Shown piece by piece: positions 28,406-38,112 of a stretch of 64,000 bases of DNA; the first letter of the stretch is position 1; each line of letters opens with the position of its first letter. The position numbers were made by a program, and so were the translations under genes. The stretch is from Methyloceanibacter methanicus (GTDB lineage Bacteria > Pseudomonadota > Alphaproteobacteria > Rhizobiales > Methyloligellaceae). The stretch lies in NCBI RefSeq assembly GCF_001723285.1, contig NZ_LPWG01000005.1:62001-126000 (forward strand), given 5' to 3'. A model generated the notes under the pieces. It worked only from the letters and a program-made list of their open reading frames with translations. It did no database searches and had not been told where the DNA came from.

Positions 28406-29104
28406 CTAGGACTTCCCGCGTTTCGCCCAAAGGTCGGGCCGGCGCGCCTTGGTGAGCGCTTCGGCCTGCTCGCGGCGCCACTGAGCGATTTTCGCGTGAT
28501 CGCCCGAGAGCAGCACGTCGGGAATGGCGTGGCCCTCCCACTCTCGGGGCCGCGTGTAGTGCGGATATTCCAGGAGGCCCGCGGCGAAACTCTCCTCGGC
28601 AAGCGTGCCGTCATTGCCGAGAACGCCGGGCAGCAGCCGCACGCAGGCGTCGATCAGCACCTGCGCGGCCAGGTCCCCGCCGGAGAGCACATAGTCGCCG
28701 ATCGAGACCTCTTCGATGGCGCGCGCATCCAGCACGCGCTGGTCGAGCCCTTCGAAGCGGCCGCAGAGCAGGATCACGCCAGGGCCCTTTGCCAGCGCCT
28801 GGACGCGCTCCTGGGCGAGGGGCGTCCCGCGCGGCGACAGGTAGATCGCGGGGCTCCCGGCCGGTGCGGCGACCTTGGCGGCGTCGATGGCAGCCGCGGC
28901 GACATCGGCGCGCATCACCATGCCCGCCCCCCCGCCGGCGGGCGTATCGTCCACGGAGCGGTGCTTGTCGGTGGCGAAGTCGCGAATGTCGATCGCCTCG
29001 AAGCTCCAAAGGCCTTCGATGAGCGCCTTGCCCGCAAGGCTCAAGCCGAGCGGCCCCGGAAACATCTCGGGGAACAGGGTCAGGACCGTGGCCTTCCAAG
29101 TCAT
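28406..29104 (-). CDS. trmD: tRNA (guanine-N1)-methyltransferase
   Basis: Methylates G37 of tRNAs, using a SPOUT trefoil-knot fold. 232 residues from [20 protein letters not shown]. The knot motifs [30 protein letters not shown] and [10 protein letters not shown] are present. The chosen start overlaps the TGA of a six-codon leader (ATG at 29121) created by a near-duplicate of the start region; TTG at 29116 is a poorer alternative. Downstream of the NADAR-cyclase gene with translational coupling. Confidence 0.95.
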   Translation of the reverse strand: MTWKATVLTLFPEMFPGPLGLSLAGKALIEGLWSFEAIDIRDFATDKHRSVDDTPAGGGAGMVMRADVAAAAIDAAKVAAPAGSPAIYLSPRGTPLAQERVQALAKGPGVILLCGRFEGLDQRVLDARAIEEVSIGDYVLSGGDLAAQVLIDACVRLLPGVLGNDGTLAEESFAAGLLEYPHYTRPREWEGHAIPDVLLSGDHAKIAQWRREQAEALTKARRPDLWAKRGKS

Positions 29105-29117
29105 GGTGTATTCCAAG

Positions 29118-30851
29118 TCATGGTGAGGTCCTCGGAGCGGCGCCGTCAGGACGTGCCGTCGAGCCGCTGCTCGCCTCTTCGATCAAGAACCACGTTTCGC
29201 GCGTCCCGACGCCCTTGATGGATATGGGGCCGCGCTCGGTCATCAGAAACCCGCCGTCGAGGGCCTCGCGGACCTCGGCCGACACCTGAATCTCGCCCGG
29301 GAGCGAGTGCGATTCGAGCCGGGCCGCGAAGTTCACGGTCTCGCCCCACACATCGTAGGAGAATTTGTCCGCGCCGATCACCCCGGCCATGACTGGTCCG
29401 CTGGCGATCCCGATGCGGATGCGCAAGTCCACATCGTGGGCCTCCGACAGCCGTGCCACCACTTTCGGCAGGGCGAGCGCCAGCCGTGCAAGGCGCTGGC
29501 AATGGTCGGTCTGGCGGCGGCTGACGCCGGCCACGGCCATATAGCCGTCGCCGATGGTCTTGATCTTCTCGACCCCGTGCTCGGCCGCGAGCCGGTCGAA
29601 CTCGGTCACGAGCCCGTCGAGAATCTCCACGGTCCGCGCGGCGCCGAGCTCCTTGGAGAGGGCTGTGAAGCCGACAAGGTCGGTGAAGAGGACCGAGGCG
29701 TCCGGTACGGCGTCGGCGATGCGCGTGGCAGGGTCCTGTTTCAGGCGCTCGATGACGGGCCCGGGCAGGATGTTGGCGAGCAGGCGGTCCGCCTCGGCCC
29801 GGGCGCGGTCCGCCTTGGTCAAGGCGTAGCCCACCACGAGGGCGACGATGCCGAACGTGGTGACGGCTGAGGAGACGTAAAGGTTCGCCAGCAGGGCCAC
29901 ATCCGCTTCGATGCGGGCGCTTTCGGGCGGGTAGAGAAACCACGCGGCCAGATGCAGCGCCAGGCCCGACAGCACCGCCGCGACGACGAGCCGAATATGC
30001 CCGAGCCCGCAAATCGCGAAGGCGACCGCCGCGCCGATGATGTAGTTCAGCTGAATGCCCGAGTTGTGCCCGAGCTCGCGCACGAAGAAGAACAGCGCTG
30101 CATATTCGGCGACCCAGATCACGATCATCGCCGCGCAGTCGTTGATGCGATGGGCGAGCGGCGACAGCAGCGCGACCGTGACAAGGGCGAGGTTGACCGC
30201 GATCAGCGGCCAGTATTTCGCGACGCCAAAGCTCGCATAGGTCGCGACGTAGGTCATCGACGTCGCGGCGATCAGAAGGGCCATCACGTTGATGATCGCG
30301 AGGCGGATGCGCACCTCGCGCGGATAGCCGGCGATGCCGATCTCGGCGAAACGGCGCAAGGGCCCGAGCCACGACAGGAACGCCGCGCCGGTCGTGTCGG
30401 CGCCGGCGGCGCTCGACTGCAACTCGGCGCGGAGCTGCATCAGCATGGTGCCGAGCTTGTTCTGCCCCGTCCCGTCGGCGCCGGTGCCCCAATAGAAGTC
30501 CTTGGCGGAGTCCTCTTCGATCTTCTCGTCGCCGCTGCCAACGAGAAGAGCCCGCAAGGATCGATGCTGCGTGAACTTGGCGCGCAGGGCGCGTTCGATC
30601 ACCGCGTCCTTGCGGCCGTCCCAGTCCTTGGCGATCTCGGCGCGGTACTTCTTTGCGTATCGCTTCGCCGCCGCGGCCTTTGGCAGTTCGCGGATGCGCG
30701 CCTGGCGTTCCGGGGCGTCGAACTTCTGGGCTTGGTAGTAGTGCTCGCTCGTCGGCCAGACGATGCCGTCGATCTCGATCGGATAGTTCGCGAAGTTCGA
30801 AAAGTCGCTGTAGCGCGTGGATTTCGAAAAGAAGCGAATGGTCATGGCCAA
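29118..30851 (-). CDS. NADAR domain fused to membrane adenylate cyclase
   Basis: 577 residues in one uninterrupted frame. Residues 1-145 are a NADAR/YbiA-type domain: [26 protein letters not shown] with Glu36, and [20 protein letters not shown]. Residues 184-345 contain about six membrane helices of the kind found in Hyphomicrobiales cyclases (the usual cyclase N-terminus RRFAEIG begins at 166). Residues 385-560 are a class III catalytic domain with metal Asp391 and Asp435, purine-specificity Lys431 and Asp500, and transition-state Asn507 and Arg511, so ATP is the expected substrate. NADAR proteins act on ADP-ribose-type or riboflavin-intermediate N-glycosides. The joint function is unknown. 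It sits between rimM and trmD. Confidence 0.9.
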   Translation of the reverse strand: MAMTIRFFSKSTRYSDFSNFANYPIEIDGIVWPTSEHYYQAQKFDAPERQARIRELPKAAAAKRYAKKYRAEIAKDWDGRKDAVIERALRAKFTQHRSLRALLVGSGDEKIEEDSAKDFYWGTGADGTGQNKLGTMLMQLRAELQSSAAGADTTGAAFLSWLGPLRRFAEIGIAGYPREVRIRLAIINVMALLIAATSMTYVATYASFGVAKYWPLIAVNLALVTVALLSPLAHRINDCAAMIVIWVAEYAALFFFVRELGHNSGIQLNYIIGAAVAFAICGLGHIRLVVAAVLSGLALHLAAWFLYPPESARIEADVALLANLYVSSAVTTFGIVALVVGYALTKADRARAEADRLLANILPGPVIERLKQDPATRIADAVPDASVLFTDLVGFTALSKELGAARTVEILDGLVTEFDRLAAEHGVEKIKTIGDGYMAVAGVSRRQTDHCQRLARLALALPKVVARLSEAHDVDLRIRIGIASGPVMAGVIGADKFSYDVWGETVNFAARLESHSLPGEIQVSAEVREALDGGFLMTERGPISIKGVGTRETWFLIEEASSGSTARPDGAAPRTSP

Positions 30852-30886
30852 CAGCCTAACTCGCGATGCGCCTTGCCGCGATGGCG

Positions 30887-31429
30887 TTACATGTTTCCGT
30901 CGTCGCCCTCTTCCGACGCCTCGGTCTCTTCGGGCGGGATCAGTATCAGCCGTCCCGCCGCGATGTCGATCTCCGGAACCGTGTCGTCCGTGAAGGCCAC
31001 GAGGAGCGACGGGCCGTCCCCGCTGGGCTCGATTTCGACGATATCTCCCGCGCCGAAATTATGGACGGCTGTCACCGTGCCGAGCGCAGCGCCGTCGGGC
31101 GAGACCGCCGTCAAGCCGATCAGGTCGGCGACGTACCATTCATCAGCCGCGGCCTCGGGCAGGGCGCTTCGCGCGATATAGAGCCTGGTGCGGTTCAGCG
31201 CCTCGGCGGCTTCGCGGGTGGTCACGCCCTTGATGGCGGCAATCAGGGCCTTGGGGGTGACGCGGACACGGGTGATCTCGATCGATTTCGTGCCCGCCTC
31301 GTCCCGTAAGGGTCCGTAGGCGGCGATGTCGGCCGGGTCCGCCGTATAGGAGCGCAGGCGCACTTCGCCCTTCAGCCCTTGCGCCGCGCCGATCTCGCCG
31401 ACGAGTACGAGGTCCGGCTGTCCTTTCAA
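30887..31429 (-). CDS. rimM: Ribosome maturation factor RimM
   Basis: 180 residues. Binds S19 and assists 30S head assembly. The N-terminal RimM barrel has VGEIGAAQGLKGEVRLRSYT; the PRC-barrel half begins DEWYVADLIGLTAVSPDG and includes VHNFGAGDIVEI. Start is TTG at 31429 with GAGGAGACGGAC correctly placed upstream; no ATG fits the conserved N-terminus. Between rpsP and the NADAR-cyclase gene. Confidence 0.94.
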   Translation of the reverse strand: MKGQPDLVLVGEIGAAQGLKGEVRLRSYTADPADIAAYGPLRDEAGTKSIEITRVRVTPKALIAAIKGVTTREAAEALNRTRLYIARSALPEAAADEWYVADLIGLTAVSPDGAALGTVTAVHNFGAGDIVEIEPSGDGPSLLVAFTDDTVPEIDIAAGRLILIPPEETEASEEGDDGNM

Positions 31430-31479
31430 GTCCGTCTCCTCGTCTCAGGTCCTGTCGTGCCCTCGAATGGGATCGTGCC

Positions 31480-31971
31480 CTACTCGGAGGCTTCCTTGGC
31501 TTCCTCGTCGGCAACCGCGTCGGTGGCCTCTTCGTCGGCCTCTTCCTCGGCGGCCGCAGCGTCGTCGGCCTCGGTCTCGGCGGCAGCCTTCTCGGCCGCG
31601 TCCTTCTCGGCTTCGGCGGCGGCAGCGGCCTTTTCTTCCTCGGCGGCGCGCTTGGCTTCCTCGCGTTCGAGGCGCTTCTTGCCGGGCTTGGCCTTCTCCG
31701 GGTTGTTGCGGGGCTCGCGCTTCATGAGGCCTTCGGCGTCCAGGAAGCGGAGCACGCGGTCCGTCGGCAGGGCGCCGTTGGAGAGCCAGTGCTTCACGCG
31801 GTCGGTGTCCAGCTGGATGCGGTCCGCCGAGTCGCGGGGCAGCAGCGGGTTGAATGTGCCGACCTTCTCGATATAGCGGCCGTCGCGCGGGCTGCGCGAG
31901 TCGGCGACGACGATGCGGTAGAACGGGCGCTTCTTGGCGCCGCCCCGCGACAGTCTGATCTTCAGTGACAT
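31480..31971 (-). CDS. rpsP: Ribosomal protein S16 with long acidic tail
   Basis: 163 residues. Residues 1-80 are canonical S16 ([53 protein letters not shown]). Residues 85-163 are an Ala/Glu/Lys/Asp-rich low-complexity tail, predicted helical then acidic. Alphaproteobacterial S16 proteins often carry such a tail, but it doubles the usual 80-90-residue length here. An AGGAG site precedes the ATG. Confidence 0.95.
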   Translation of the reverse strand: MSLKIRLSRGGAKKRPFYRIVVADSRSPRDGRYIEKVGTFNPLLPRDSADRIQLDTDRVKHWLSNGALPTDRVLRFLDAEGLMKREPRNNPEKAKPGKKRLEREEAKRAAEEEKAAAAAEAEKDAAEKAAAETEADDAAAAEEEADEEATDAVADEEAKEASE

Positions 31972-32023
31972 GGTTTCTTACTCCTAAGTGTTAGTCGAAT
32001 TAACGTTGGCATTTGAGATCGGG

Positions 32024-33511
32024 TCAGCGCTTCTTCTTGCGCTGGCCGGGAAGTCCTGGAAGCCCGGGCGGCAAGCCGCCGGGAAGTCCGCCCCCGGGCA
32101 GGCCCGGGAAATTGGCCGGAAGCTCGGCGCCCTTCGGAAGGCTTCCGCCTTCGGGCATGTCTGCCGGCATTTGCGGCATGCCGCCGCCGAATAGGCCCGC
32201 CAGCGCGCCGCGCTTCTTGCCCATGGCCTTCATCATGTCGGCCATCTGGCGGTGCATTTTCACGAGCTTGTTGATGTCCTGCACGCTCGTGCCCGACCCC
32301 GCCGCCACGCGCTTCTTGCGCGAGGCGTTCAAGAGCTTTGGATTCTTGCGCTCGGATTTCGTCATCGATCCGATGATCGCCTGCTGGCGCTTGAGAACGG
32401 TGTCGTCGAGATTGGCGGCGTCGAGCTGCTTCTTCACCTTGCCGATACCGGGCAGCATCGAGAGCACGCCGCCCATACCCCCGAGCTTCTGCATCTGCCC
32501 GAGCTGTTCGGAGAGGTCGTTGAGGTCGAACGCGCCCTTCTTCATGCGCTCGGCCATCTTATGAGCCTTGTCGACCTCCACGGTCTCCATGGCCTTTTCG
32601 ACGAGGCCCACCACGTCGCCCATGCCGAGAATGCGGCCGGCGATCCGGTCCGGATGGAAGTCCTCCAGCGCGTCCAGCTTTTCGCCGACGCCGATCAGCT
32701 TGATGGGCTTGCCCGAGACCGCGCGCATGGACAGCGCCGCGCCGCCGCGCCCGTCGCCGTCCACGCGGGTCAAGACGATGCCGGTGAGATCGACGCGCTC
32801 GCCGAAGTTCTTGGCGAGGTTCACCGCGTCCTGACCGGTGAGCGCATCGGCGACGAGCAGCGTCTCGTGGGGCTGGGCGATCTTCTCGATGGCGGCCGTC
32901 TCGGCCATCAGCTCTTCGTCGATATGGGTGCGGCCGGCGGTGTCCAGCAGCAGCACGTCGAAGCCGCCGAGCCGAGCCGCCTTGACGGCGCGTTCGGCGA
33001 TTTCGGTCGGGCTCTGGCCTTCGACAATCGGGAGCGTCGCGACATTCGCCTGCTCGCCCAGGACCCGCAGCTGTTCCTGCGCGGCCGGGCGGCGCGTATC
33101 GAGCGAGGCCATCATGACCTTCTGCTTGTCGCGGGTGGTGAGGCGATGGGCGAGCTTGGCCGTGGTGGTCGTCTTACCGGAGCCTTGCAGGCCGACCATC
33201 ATCATGACGACGGGTGGGTTGCGGCGGAGGTCGATCCCTTGGGCATCGGAGCCCAACATGCGGACCAGCTCGTCGTTGACGATCTTGACGACCATCTGGC
33301 CGGGCGTCACCGACTTCACCACGTCCTGGCCGACGGCCTTGGCCTTCACCCGGTCGGTGAAGGATTTCACCACGTCGAGCGCGACATCGGCCTCGATCAG
33401 GGCCCGGCGCACCTCGCGCATGGCTTCGGAGACATCGGCCTCGCTCAGCGCGCCGCGGCGCGTGAGCTTGTCGAAGATTCCGGAAAGGCGATCTGAAAGG
33501 GTCTCGAACAT
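32024..33511 (-). CDS. ffh: Signal recognition particle protein Ffh
   Basis: 495 residues from MFETLSDRLSGIFDKL. The N domain is followed by the G domain with P-loop GLQGSGKTTTTAKLAHRL, MASLDTRRPAAQEQLRVL, DTAGRTHIDEELM and TRVDGDGRGGAALS. The M domain has GMGDVVGLVEKA and MTKSERKNPKLLNASRKKR, ending in a Gly/Pro/Met-rich tail. The frame is open 33 codons further upstream, but the ATGA overlap with the preceding gene fixes the start at 33511. Confidence 0.97.
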   Translation of the reverse strand: MFETLSDRLSGIFDKLTRRGALSEADVSEAMREVRRALIEADVALDVVKSFTDRVKAKAVGQDVVKSVTPGQMVVKIVNDELVRMLGSDAQGIDLRRNPPVVMMMVGLQGSGKTTTTAKLAHRLTTRDKQKVMMASLDTRRPAAQEQLRVLGEQANVATLPIVEGQSPTEIAERAVKAARLGGFDVLLLDTAGRTHIDEELMAETAAIEKIAQPHETLLVADALTGQDAVNLAKNFGERVDLTGIVLTRVDGDGRGGAALSMRAVSGKPIKLIGVGEKLDALEDFHPDRIAGRILGMGDVVGLVEKAMETVEVDKAHKMAERMKKGAFDLNDLSEQLGQMQKLGGMGGVLSMLPGIGKVKKQLDAANLDDTVLKRQQAIIGSMTKSERKNPKLLNASRKKRVAAGSGTSVQDINKLVKMHRQMADMMKAMGKKRGALAGLFGGGMPQMPADMPEGGSLPKGAELPANFPGLPGGGLPGGLPPGLPGLPGQRKKKR

Positions 33512-33951
33512 CAGCCGGCGTAATCCGCTACGTATTTGCGAAAGACCCAGCCGGAGCGGCATGGGCCGGAATAGGCGTCTCTGCGGGGCCAGGGCGTGCC
33601 GACGCCGCAATCCATGGTCTCGTGAGAGTAGACAACACCCAGCCAGCGGCCGCGCTGGTCGCAGAGATTGAGAATGGCGCCGTTGTAGACCCTATCCAGC
33701 ACGGCGTGTTTGGAGCTGGGGCCGGAACGGACGGCCAGGAAGCCGTCGCCGCTCGGATCGAGGCCGCGCACCACGCCTTGCGAGCCGCAGGCGTCGAAAT
33801 CCGCCTCTCCGCCCGCAAGGACCGGAATCTCGGGCTGCTGGGCGAGGGCCGTCATGGAGAGGCTCGAGAGCGCAAGCGCGGCCGTCACGCCAAAGACGTG
33901 CCGCTTCGCATCTCCTGCCGTCACTGTTCGCCTCATCACATCCGCCTCCAC
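33511..33951 (-). CDS. Exported SH3-like domain protein
   Basis: 146 residues. A signal peptide (VFGVTAALALSSLSMTALA) is followed by a bacterial SH3 segment: GFLAVRSGPSSKHAVLDRVY, NGAILNLCDQRGRWLGVVY. Five Cys in the mature part (ACGSQ, LCDQ, MDCGVG, GPCRSG) suggest disulfides. The start could be the second ATG (MRRTVTAG). Its TGA overlaps the ffh ATG. Probably binds peptidoglycan or stays periplasmic; function unknown. Confidence 0.8.
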   Translation of the reverse strand: MEADVMRRTVTAGDAKRHVFGVTAALALSSLSMTALAQQPEIPVLAGGEADFDACGSQGVVRGLDPSGDGFLAVRSGPSSKHAVLDRVYNGAILNLCDQRGRWLGVVYSHETMDCGVGTPWPRRDAYSGPCRSGWVFRKYVADYAG

Positions 33952-34029
33952 GCGGACTAGACACTCGTTCTGCTGCGCTCGATCAGGCCACAGCCCTCAA
34001 GTAGCGCGAAGCGCGGTAGGGCCAGAAAA

Positions 34030-34130
34030 ACGGCCGGTAGCGCAACCAAAGCCGCGCTCAAGTAGGCCGAAGGCCGGTAGCGCGACCAAACCCGCGCTCA
34101 AGTAGGCCAAAGGCCGGTAGCGCAACCAAA
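34030..34130. repeat. 40-bp tandem repeat, about 2.5 copies
   Basis: Unit of the form AGTAGGCCGAAGGCCGGTAG followed by CGCGACCAAACCCGCGCTCA. Full copies at 34061-34100, partial copies before (34030-34060) and after (34101-34130). Each contains the imperfect palindrome GGCCGAAGGCC. A more degenerate copy may start near 34000. Confidence 0.8.
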
Positions 34131-34133
34131 AAA

Positions 34134-34166
34134 AGCACCCGTGGGCGCATCGCGCTGACGGGTGTT
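34134..34166 (-). terminator. Rho-independent terminator after the SMR gene
   Basis: Stem AGCACCCGT/ACGGGTGTT (one G-U pair) with a 15-base loop and seven T on the minus side. It lies 130 bases beyond the SMR stop, so it probably ends the amidase-SMR transcript. Confidence 0.75.
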
Positions 34167-34296
34167 GACCGCCCTTTCCTAATCTTCCTCTTGCGAAGAC
34201 CCCGGAAAGGGTGGCGGCTCGAAACGGAGCTGCCATGAATTTCCGCGGAATGTCGGTCAGCGCATCCTAGAAGTCAAGCGCATCCGGGAATTCGAC

Positions 34297-34638
34297 CTAA
34301 TGGGGGAGCGACTTCGAGAAGGCGTTGATGACCACGACACCCGCGACGATCAGGACAAGCCCGACGATCGCCGGCGTGTCGAGGGTCTGGCGGAAGCGAA
34401 TCCAGCCGATCGTCGCGATCAGGACGATGCCGACGCCCGACCAGATGGCATAGGCCAACCCCACGGGGATCGTCTTCAGGGTCAGCGCGAGCGCGCCGAA
34501 GGAGACGGCATAGGCCAGCGCGGTGACGATGCTCGGGCCGAGGCGCGTGAACCCATCGGATTCCTTGAGTGCCGACGTCCCGATCACCTCGAAGACGATC
34601 GCAACGGCGAGATAGAGATAGGGTTTGAGCGTGGACAC
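34297..34638 (-). CDS. SMR-family multidrug exporter, EmrE-like
   Basis: 113 residues, four membrane helices. The proton/cation-coupling Glu is in AIVFEVIGTSALKESDGFTR (about residue 17). AYAIWSGVGIVLIATIGWIR carries the EmrE-type Trp. Distinct from the SugE-type gene at 12825. It begins 17 bases after the amidase stop and is likely cotranscribed. Confidence 0.88.
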   Translation of the reverse strand: MSTLKPYLYLAVAIVFEVIGTSALKESDGFTRLGPSIVTALAYAVSFGALALTLKTIPVGLAYAIWSGVGIVLIATIGWIRFRQTLDTPAIVGLVLIVAGVVVINAFSKSLPH

Positions 34639-34655
34639 GGGTCAGTTGCCGCCTT

Positions 34656-35852
34656 CTAAAGCAGATCGGAGAGGCCCACGGCGAAGTCCAGCAAGGATTC
34701 GTCGCCGCCTACCCAGCCGACGAAGGACAGGCCCGCGGGACAGCCCGCGGCTTCCCCAACGGGAACCGAGATCTGTGGCAGGCCGGCCAGTCCGGCGAGG
34801 CACGTTGTCTGCAGGGTCCGGGTTCGGAACTCCACGAAGGAGGCGCCGTCGGGGATATCGCGCTCCGGCGGCTGGGTCGGCGTCGTCGGCAGGACGATGG
34901 CGGTCCCCGGCTGCAGGATCGTCTTGAGGTGGGACTCCACGGTGCGGCGGACGCCCCGCGCGTCCTCGGCCTCTTCCGGCGTGATCCGGGAGGCGATCTC
35001 GAAGCGCTCCTTGATCCCGGGCCCGAGCTCCACGTTGTTGGCTTCGACGAAGGGCAGGAGCGTCGACTGGACTTCGAAGCCCTGGATGGTGGCGAAGGCG
35101 GCGCGCCAGGCGGCAAGGGTCCCGCCGGCGATGGTCGCGTGCTCCACCTCCGGCAGCGCTGGCGAGAGGGTTTCGAGCGTATCCCACACGAGCTGGTCCA
35201 CGCTGGCCTCGCATTCCGAGACAATGTCCGTTGCGAGGATCAAGCGTTCGACGGGCGCCTCGGTGCCGCTCCCTTGAAGCAGCGTGCGGCCGACCGTGCG
35301 AAACAGACCTGCGTCCCGGGCAAGAAGGCCCACCGTGTCGAAACTCGGGGCCATGGGGGTGACGCCGGTCAAGTCGATGCGGCCATGGCTGGGACGCAGG
35401 CCGTAGAGCCCGCAGAAGGAGGCCGGGACGCGGATCGAACCGCCCGTGTCCGAACCCAGCGCGAAATCGCACATCTGCGCGGCCACCGCCGCCGCAGACC
35501 CGCAGGACGAGCCGCCGGTCACATAGCGCCCGGCGCGCGGGTTGACCGGCTGGCCGTAATGGGCGTTGGTCCCGAGCACGCTGTAGAAGAACTCATCGCA
35601 AATGGTAATGCCCGTGAGCGAGGCGCCGGCGCCCAGGAGCTTCGCGATCGCGGGCGCCGTCTCGGCGGCCGGCGCGGCGGCGGCATAGGACTCCGGATTG
35701 CCGTTTCCGGTCTTCCGCCCTTCGATGGCGAACAGGTCCTTCACCATGAAGCTGCGTCCGGCGAGGGGGCCGTCCTGCGCCCCCAATATGGGTTCCTCCA
35801 GCGTGTGGGGGACGAGTGCGTGGACAGCATCGTGTTCGGGGACGCCCAACAT
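34656..35852 (-). CDS. Amidase-signature family hydrolase
   Basis: 398 residues. The Ser-cisSer-Lys triad is visible: Lys38 in SFMVKDLFAIEG, Ser115 in GGSSCGSAAAVAAQ and Ser139 in LGSDTGGSIRVPASFCGLYG. Shorter than GatA (about 490) and without GatA-specific C-terminal blocks, so a metabolic amidase is more likely than the tRNA amidotransferase. The start MLGVPEHDAVHALV at 35852 has GGAGGCTGAG upstream; the longer frame overlaps the divergent MFS gene. Substrate unknown. Confidence 0.9.
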   Translation of the reverse strand: MLGVPEHDAVHALVPHTLEEPILGAQDGPLAGRSFMVKDLFAIEGRKTGNGNPESYAAAAPAAETAPAIAKLLGAGASLTGITICDEFFYSVLGTNAHYGQPVNPRAGRYVTGGSSCGSAAAVAAQMCDFALGSDTGGSIRVPASFCGLYGLRPSHGRIDLTGVTPMAPSFDTVGLLARDAGLFRTVGRTLLQGSGTEAPVERLILATDIVSECEASVDQLVWDTLETLSPALPEVEHATIAGGTLAAWRAAFATIQGFEVQSTLLPFVEANNVELGPGIKERFEIASRITPEEAEDARGVRRTVESHLKTILQPGTAIVLPTTPTQPPERDIPDGASFVEFRTRTLQTTCLAGLAGLPQISVPVGEAAGCPAGLSFVGWVGGDESLLDFAVGLSDLL

Positions 35853-35967
35853 TTTTCTCAGCCTCCGTCTTCTGAAAAGAGGGTGCAGGAACCAACACAA
35901 CGCCATAGAAGTGCCCCCACCGCAACGCTTGACGAGCCCGAAAGGTTTGCGAGGAGGCCGAGGTCCG

Positions 35968-37168
35968 GTGCGTGCAACGACGACGACACCCCGCAAGGCG
36001 CTCCCGCCCACCGTCTGGGCGCTCGGCTTCACGTCGCTGTTCATGGACGTGTCGTCGGAGCTGATTCACGGCCTTCTGCCCCTGTTCCTGGTGGTCAATC
36101 TGGGGGCCAGCGCCGCCGTTCTCGGCTGGTGGAGGGGATCGCCGAGGCCGCGGCGCAGATCGTGAAGGTGTTTTCGGGCTGGCTGTCCGACACGCTCCGG
36201 CGGCGCAAGGCGCTCGCGGTCGTCGGCTATGGCCTCGCGGCCGTGACCAAGCCGCTCTTTCCCCTGGCCGGTACGGTGTCGCTCGTGGCCTTCGCCCGCC
36301 TCGTGGACCGGCTCGGCAAAGGCATTCGCGCGGCACCGCGCGATGCGCTGGTCGCCGACGTGACGCCGCCCGAACAGCGGGGCGCGGCCTTCGGCCTGCG
36401 GCAGTCGCTCGACACGGTCGGCGCGACACTCGGGCCGCTCGCCGCGATCGGGCTCATGGCGGCCTTCAACGACGACATCCGCGCCGTGCTGTGGTTCGCG
36501 GTCATTCCGGCCGTGATCGCGGTGGCCATTCTCGTCATTTTCGTGCGGGACCCGGGATCGCAAGAGGCAAGGCCCGCTGCGCCGAAACGGGTGCCCATCA
36601 AGCTTCGCCAGCTCGGCGGCCTTGGCCGGTTCTATTGGCTGGTGGTGGGCGCAGGCGCCGTGTTCACGCTGGCCCGGTTCAGCGAGGCGTTCCTGGTCAT
36701 CCGCGCCTATGGGGCGGGGCTCCCTTTGGCGCTGGCGCCCGCGGTGATCGCGGTGATGAGCATCGTTTTCGCGGTCACGGCCTATCCGGCGGGCCGCTTG
36801 CAGGATCATTTCGGCGCACGGCCGCTGCTCCTGGCGGGCCTCGGCACGCTGGTCGCCGCCGATCTGCTGCTGGCGTTCGGCGGCGGGCTCGCCGCCATCT
36901 TCCTTGCCATCGGGCTTTGGGGTCTCCATTTGGGACTGACACAGGGTGTCTTGGCGGCCCTCGTGGCCCATGCGGCGCCCGCGGAGGTTCGCGGGACGCC
37001 TTCGGCGTGTTCGGCCTTGTTGTCGGGGCCGCCACGCTGGTGGCGAGCGTGATCGCCGGGGTGCTGTGGGAGGCGGTGTCGCCGGAGGCGACCTTCCTCG
37101 CTGGCGCGGGATTCGCCGTGGTTGCCATGGCCGCGTTCGTGGCGGTGCGTCCTGCCGCGCGGGCCTAG
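35968..37168 (+). CDS. MFS transporter (two frameshifts)
   Basis: About 400 residues if repaired, 12 membrane helices. The GTG start at 35968 follows GAGGAGG; the first frame reads ALGFTSLFMDVSSELIHGLL. It shifts near 36130 to EGIAEAAAQIVKVFSGWLSD and RDALVADVTPPEQRGAAFGL, and shifts again near 37000 to FGLVVGAATLVASVIAGVLW. The 'DMSSE' first helix and the RDA..AD..P....G.AFG motif place it with a drug/unknown MFS group common in alphaproteobacteria. Divergent from the amidase. Substrate unknown. Confidence 0.8.
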
Positions 37169-37235
37169 CTGCCGAGAGCTAGCCGCAAAGGCGCGAGCGG
37201 CGTTATAGAATGACCGGGATTTTGGACTGGAGACG

Positions 37236-38112
37236 ATGGACGCGACTGCCCATAGCTACCGTAAGATGAACGGGCTCGGGAACGACTTTGTCGTGATCGA
37301 CCGCCGCACGGACGGCCTTGCCTTGTCCGCCGATACGGTGCGCGCCATTGCCGACCGTGCGACGGGGGATCGGTTGCGATCAGCTGATCGCGCTCGATCC
37401 GTCCTCGGAGGCGGATGTGTTCATGCGGATCTGGAACGCCGACGGCGGCGAGGTGGCCGCGTGCGGCAACGCCGCGCGCTGCGTGGCGGCGGTGGTCTCG
37501 AGCGAGCTGGGACGGCCCGCCGTCACCATCGAAACCGAAGACCAGGTGCTCGGGGCCTACGCGGGCGCCGACGGTCTCGTAACCATCGACATGGGCGAGC
37601 CGCGGCTTCGCTGGGACGAGATTCCGCTCGCCGAGGACTTCCACGACACGAGCCGCATCGAACTTCAAGCCGGTCCCATCGATGCGCCGGTGATGCATTC
37701 GCCGGGCGTGGTCAGCATGGGCAATCCCCATGCGATCTTCTTCGTCGACGATGTGGATGCGATCGCGCTCGACCGGATCGGCTCCATGCTGGAGCACCAT
37801 CCGCTCTTTCCCGAGCGTGCCAATATCTCGATCGCGCAGGTCCTGAGCCCCGAGCACGTCCGCTTGCGGACCTGGGAGCGCGGCGCCGGTCTCACCCGCG
37901 CGTGCGGGACGGCGGCCTGCGCGGCGGGCGTGGCGGCCGTGCGGCGCGGCCTGACGGACCGCAAAGTCACGGTGACGTTGCCGGGAGGCGACCTCGTGAT
38001 CGAATGGCGCGAGGGCGACGGCCACGTGTTGATGACCGGCCCCTACGCGCTCGATTTCGAAGGCACGCTGCCGGCGCAGCTGTTCGATGCCGGCGAGGCG
38101 CAAGGTGTCTGA
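37236..38112 (+). CDS. dapF: Diaminopimelate epimerase (one frameshift)
   Basis: Makes meso-diaminopimelate for lysine and peptidoglycan. The N-terminus [20 protein letters not shown] is in the first frame and [13 protein letters not shown] onward in the second. One extra G in the five-G run at 37364-37368 explains the break. The two catalytic Cys are in ACGNAARCV and [14 protein letters not shown]. With one G removed the protein would be about 291 residues, normal for DapF. The gene is usually essential, so a sequence error is likely. Confidence 0.92.

Larger units (their letters stand above)
33952..34296. other. Gene-free gap with tandem repeats and a terminator
   Basis: 345 bases between the SH3-like gene and the SMR gene. 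It holds the 40-bp tandem repeat (34030-34130) and a terminator (34134-34166), described separately. The 79-codon minus-strand frame across the repeat is composed of repeat-derived residues and is not accepted as a gene. Confidence 0.7.

Noticed and set aside
33997..34236. 79-codon minus-strand frame over the 40-bp repeats
   Set aside because: Its sequence is repeat-derived, it lacks a ribosome-binding site and it lies across the terminator.
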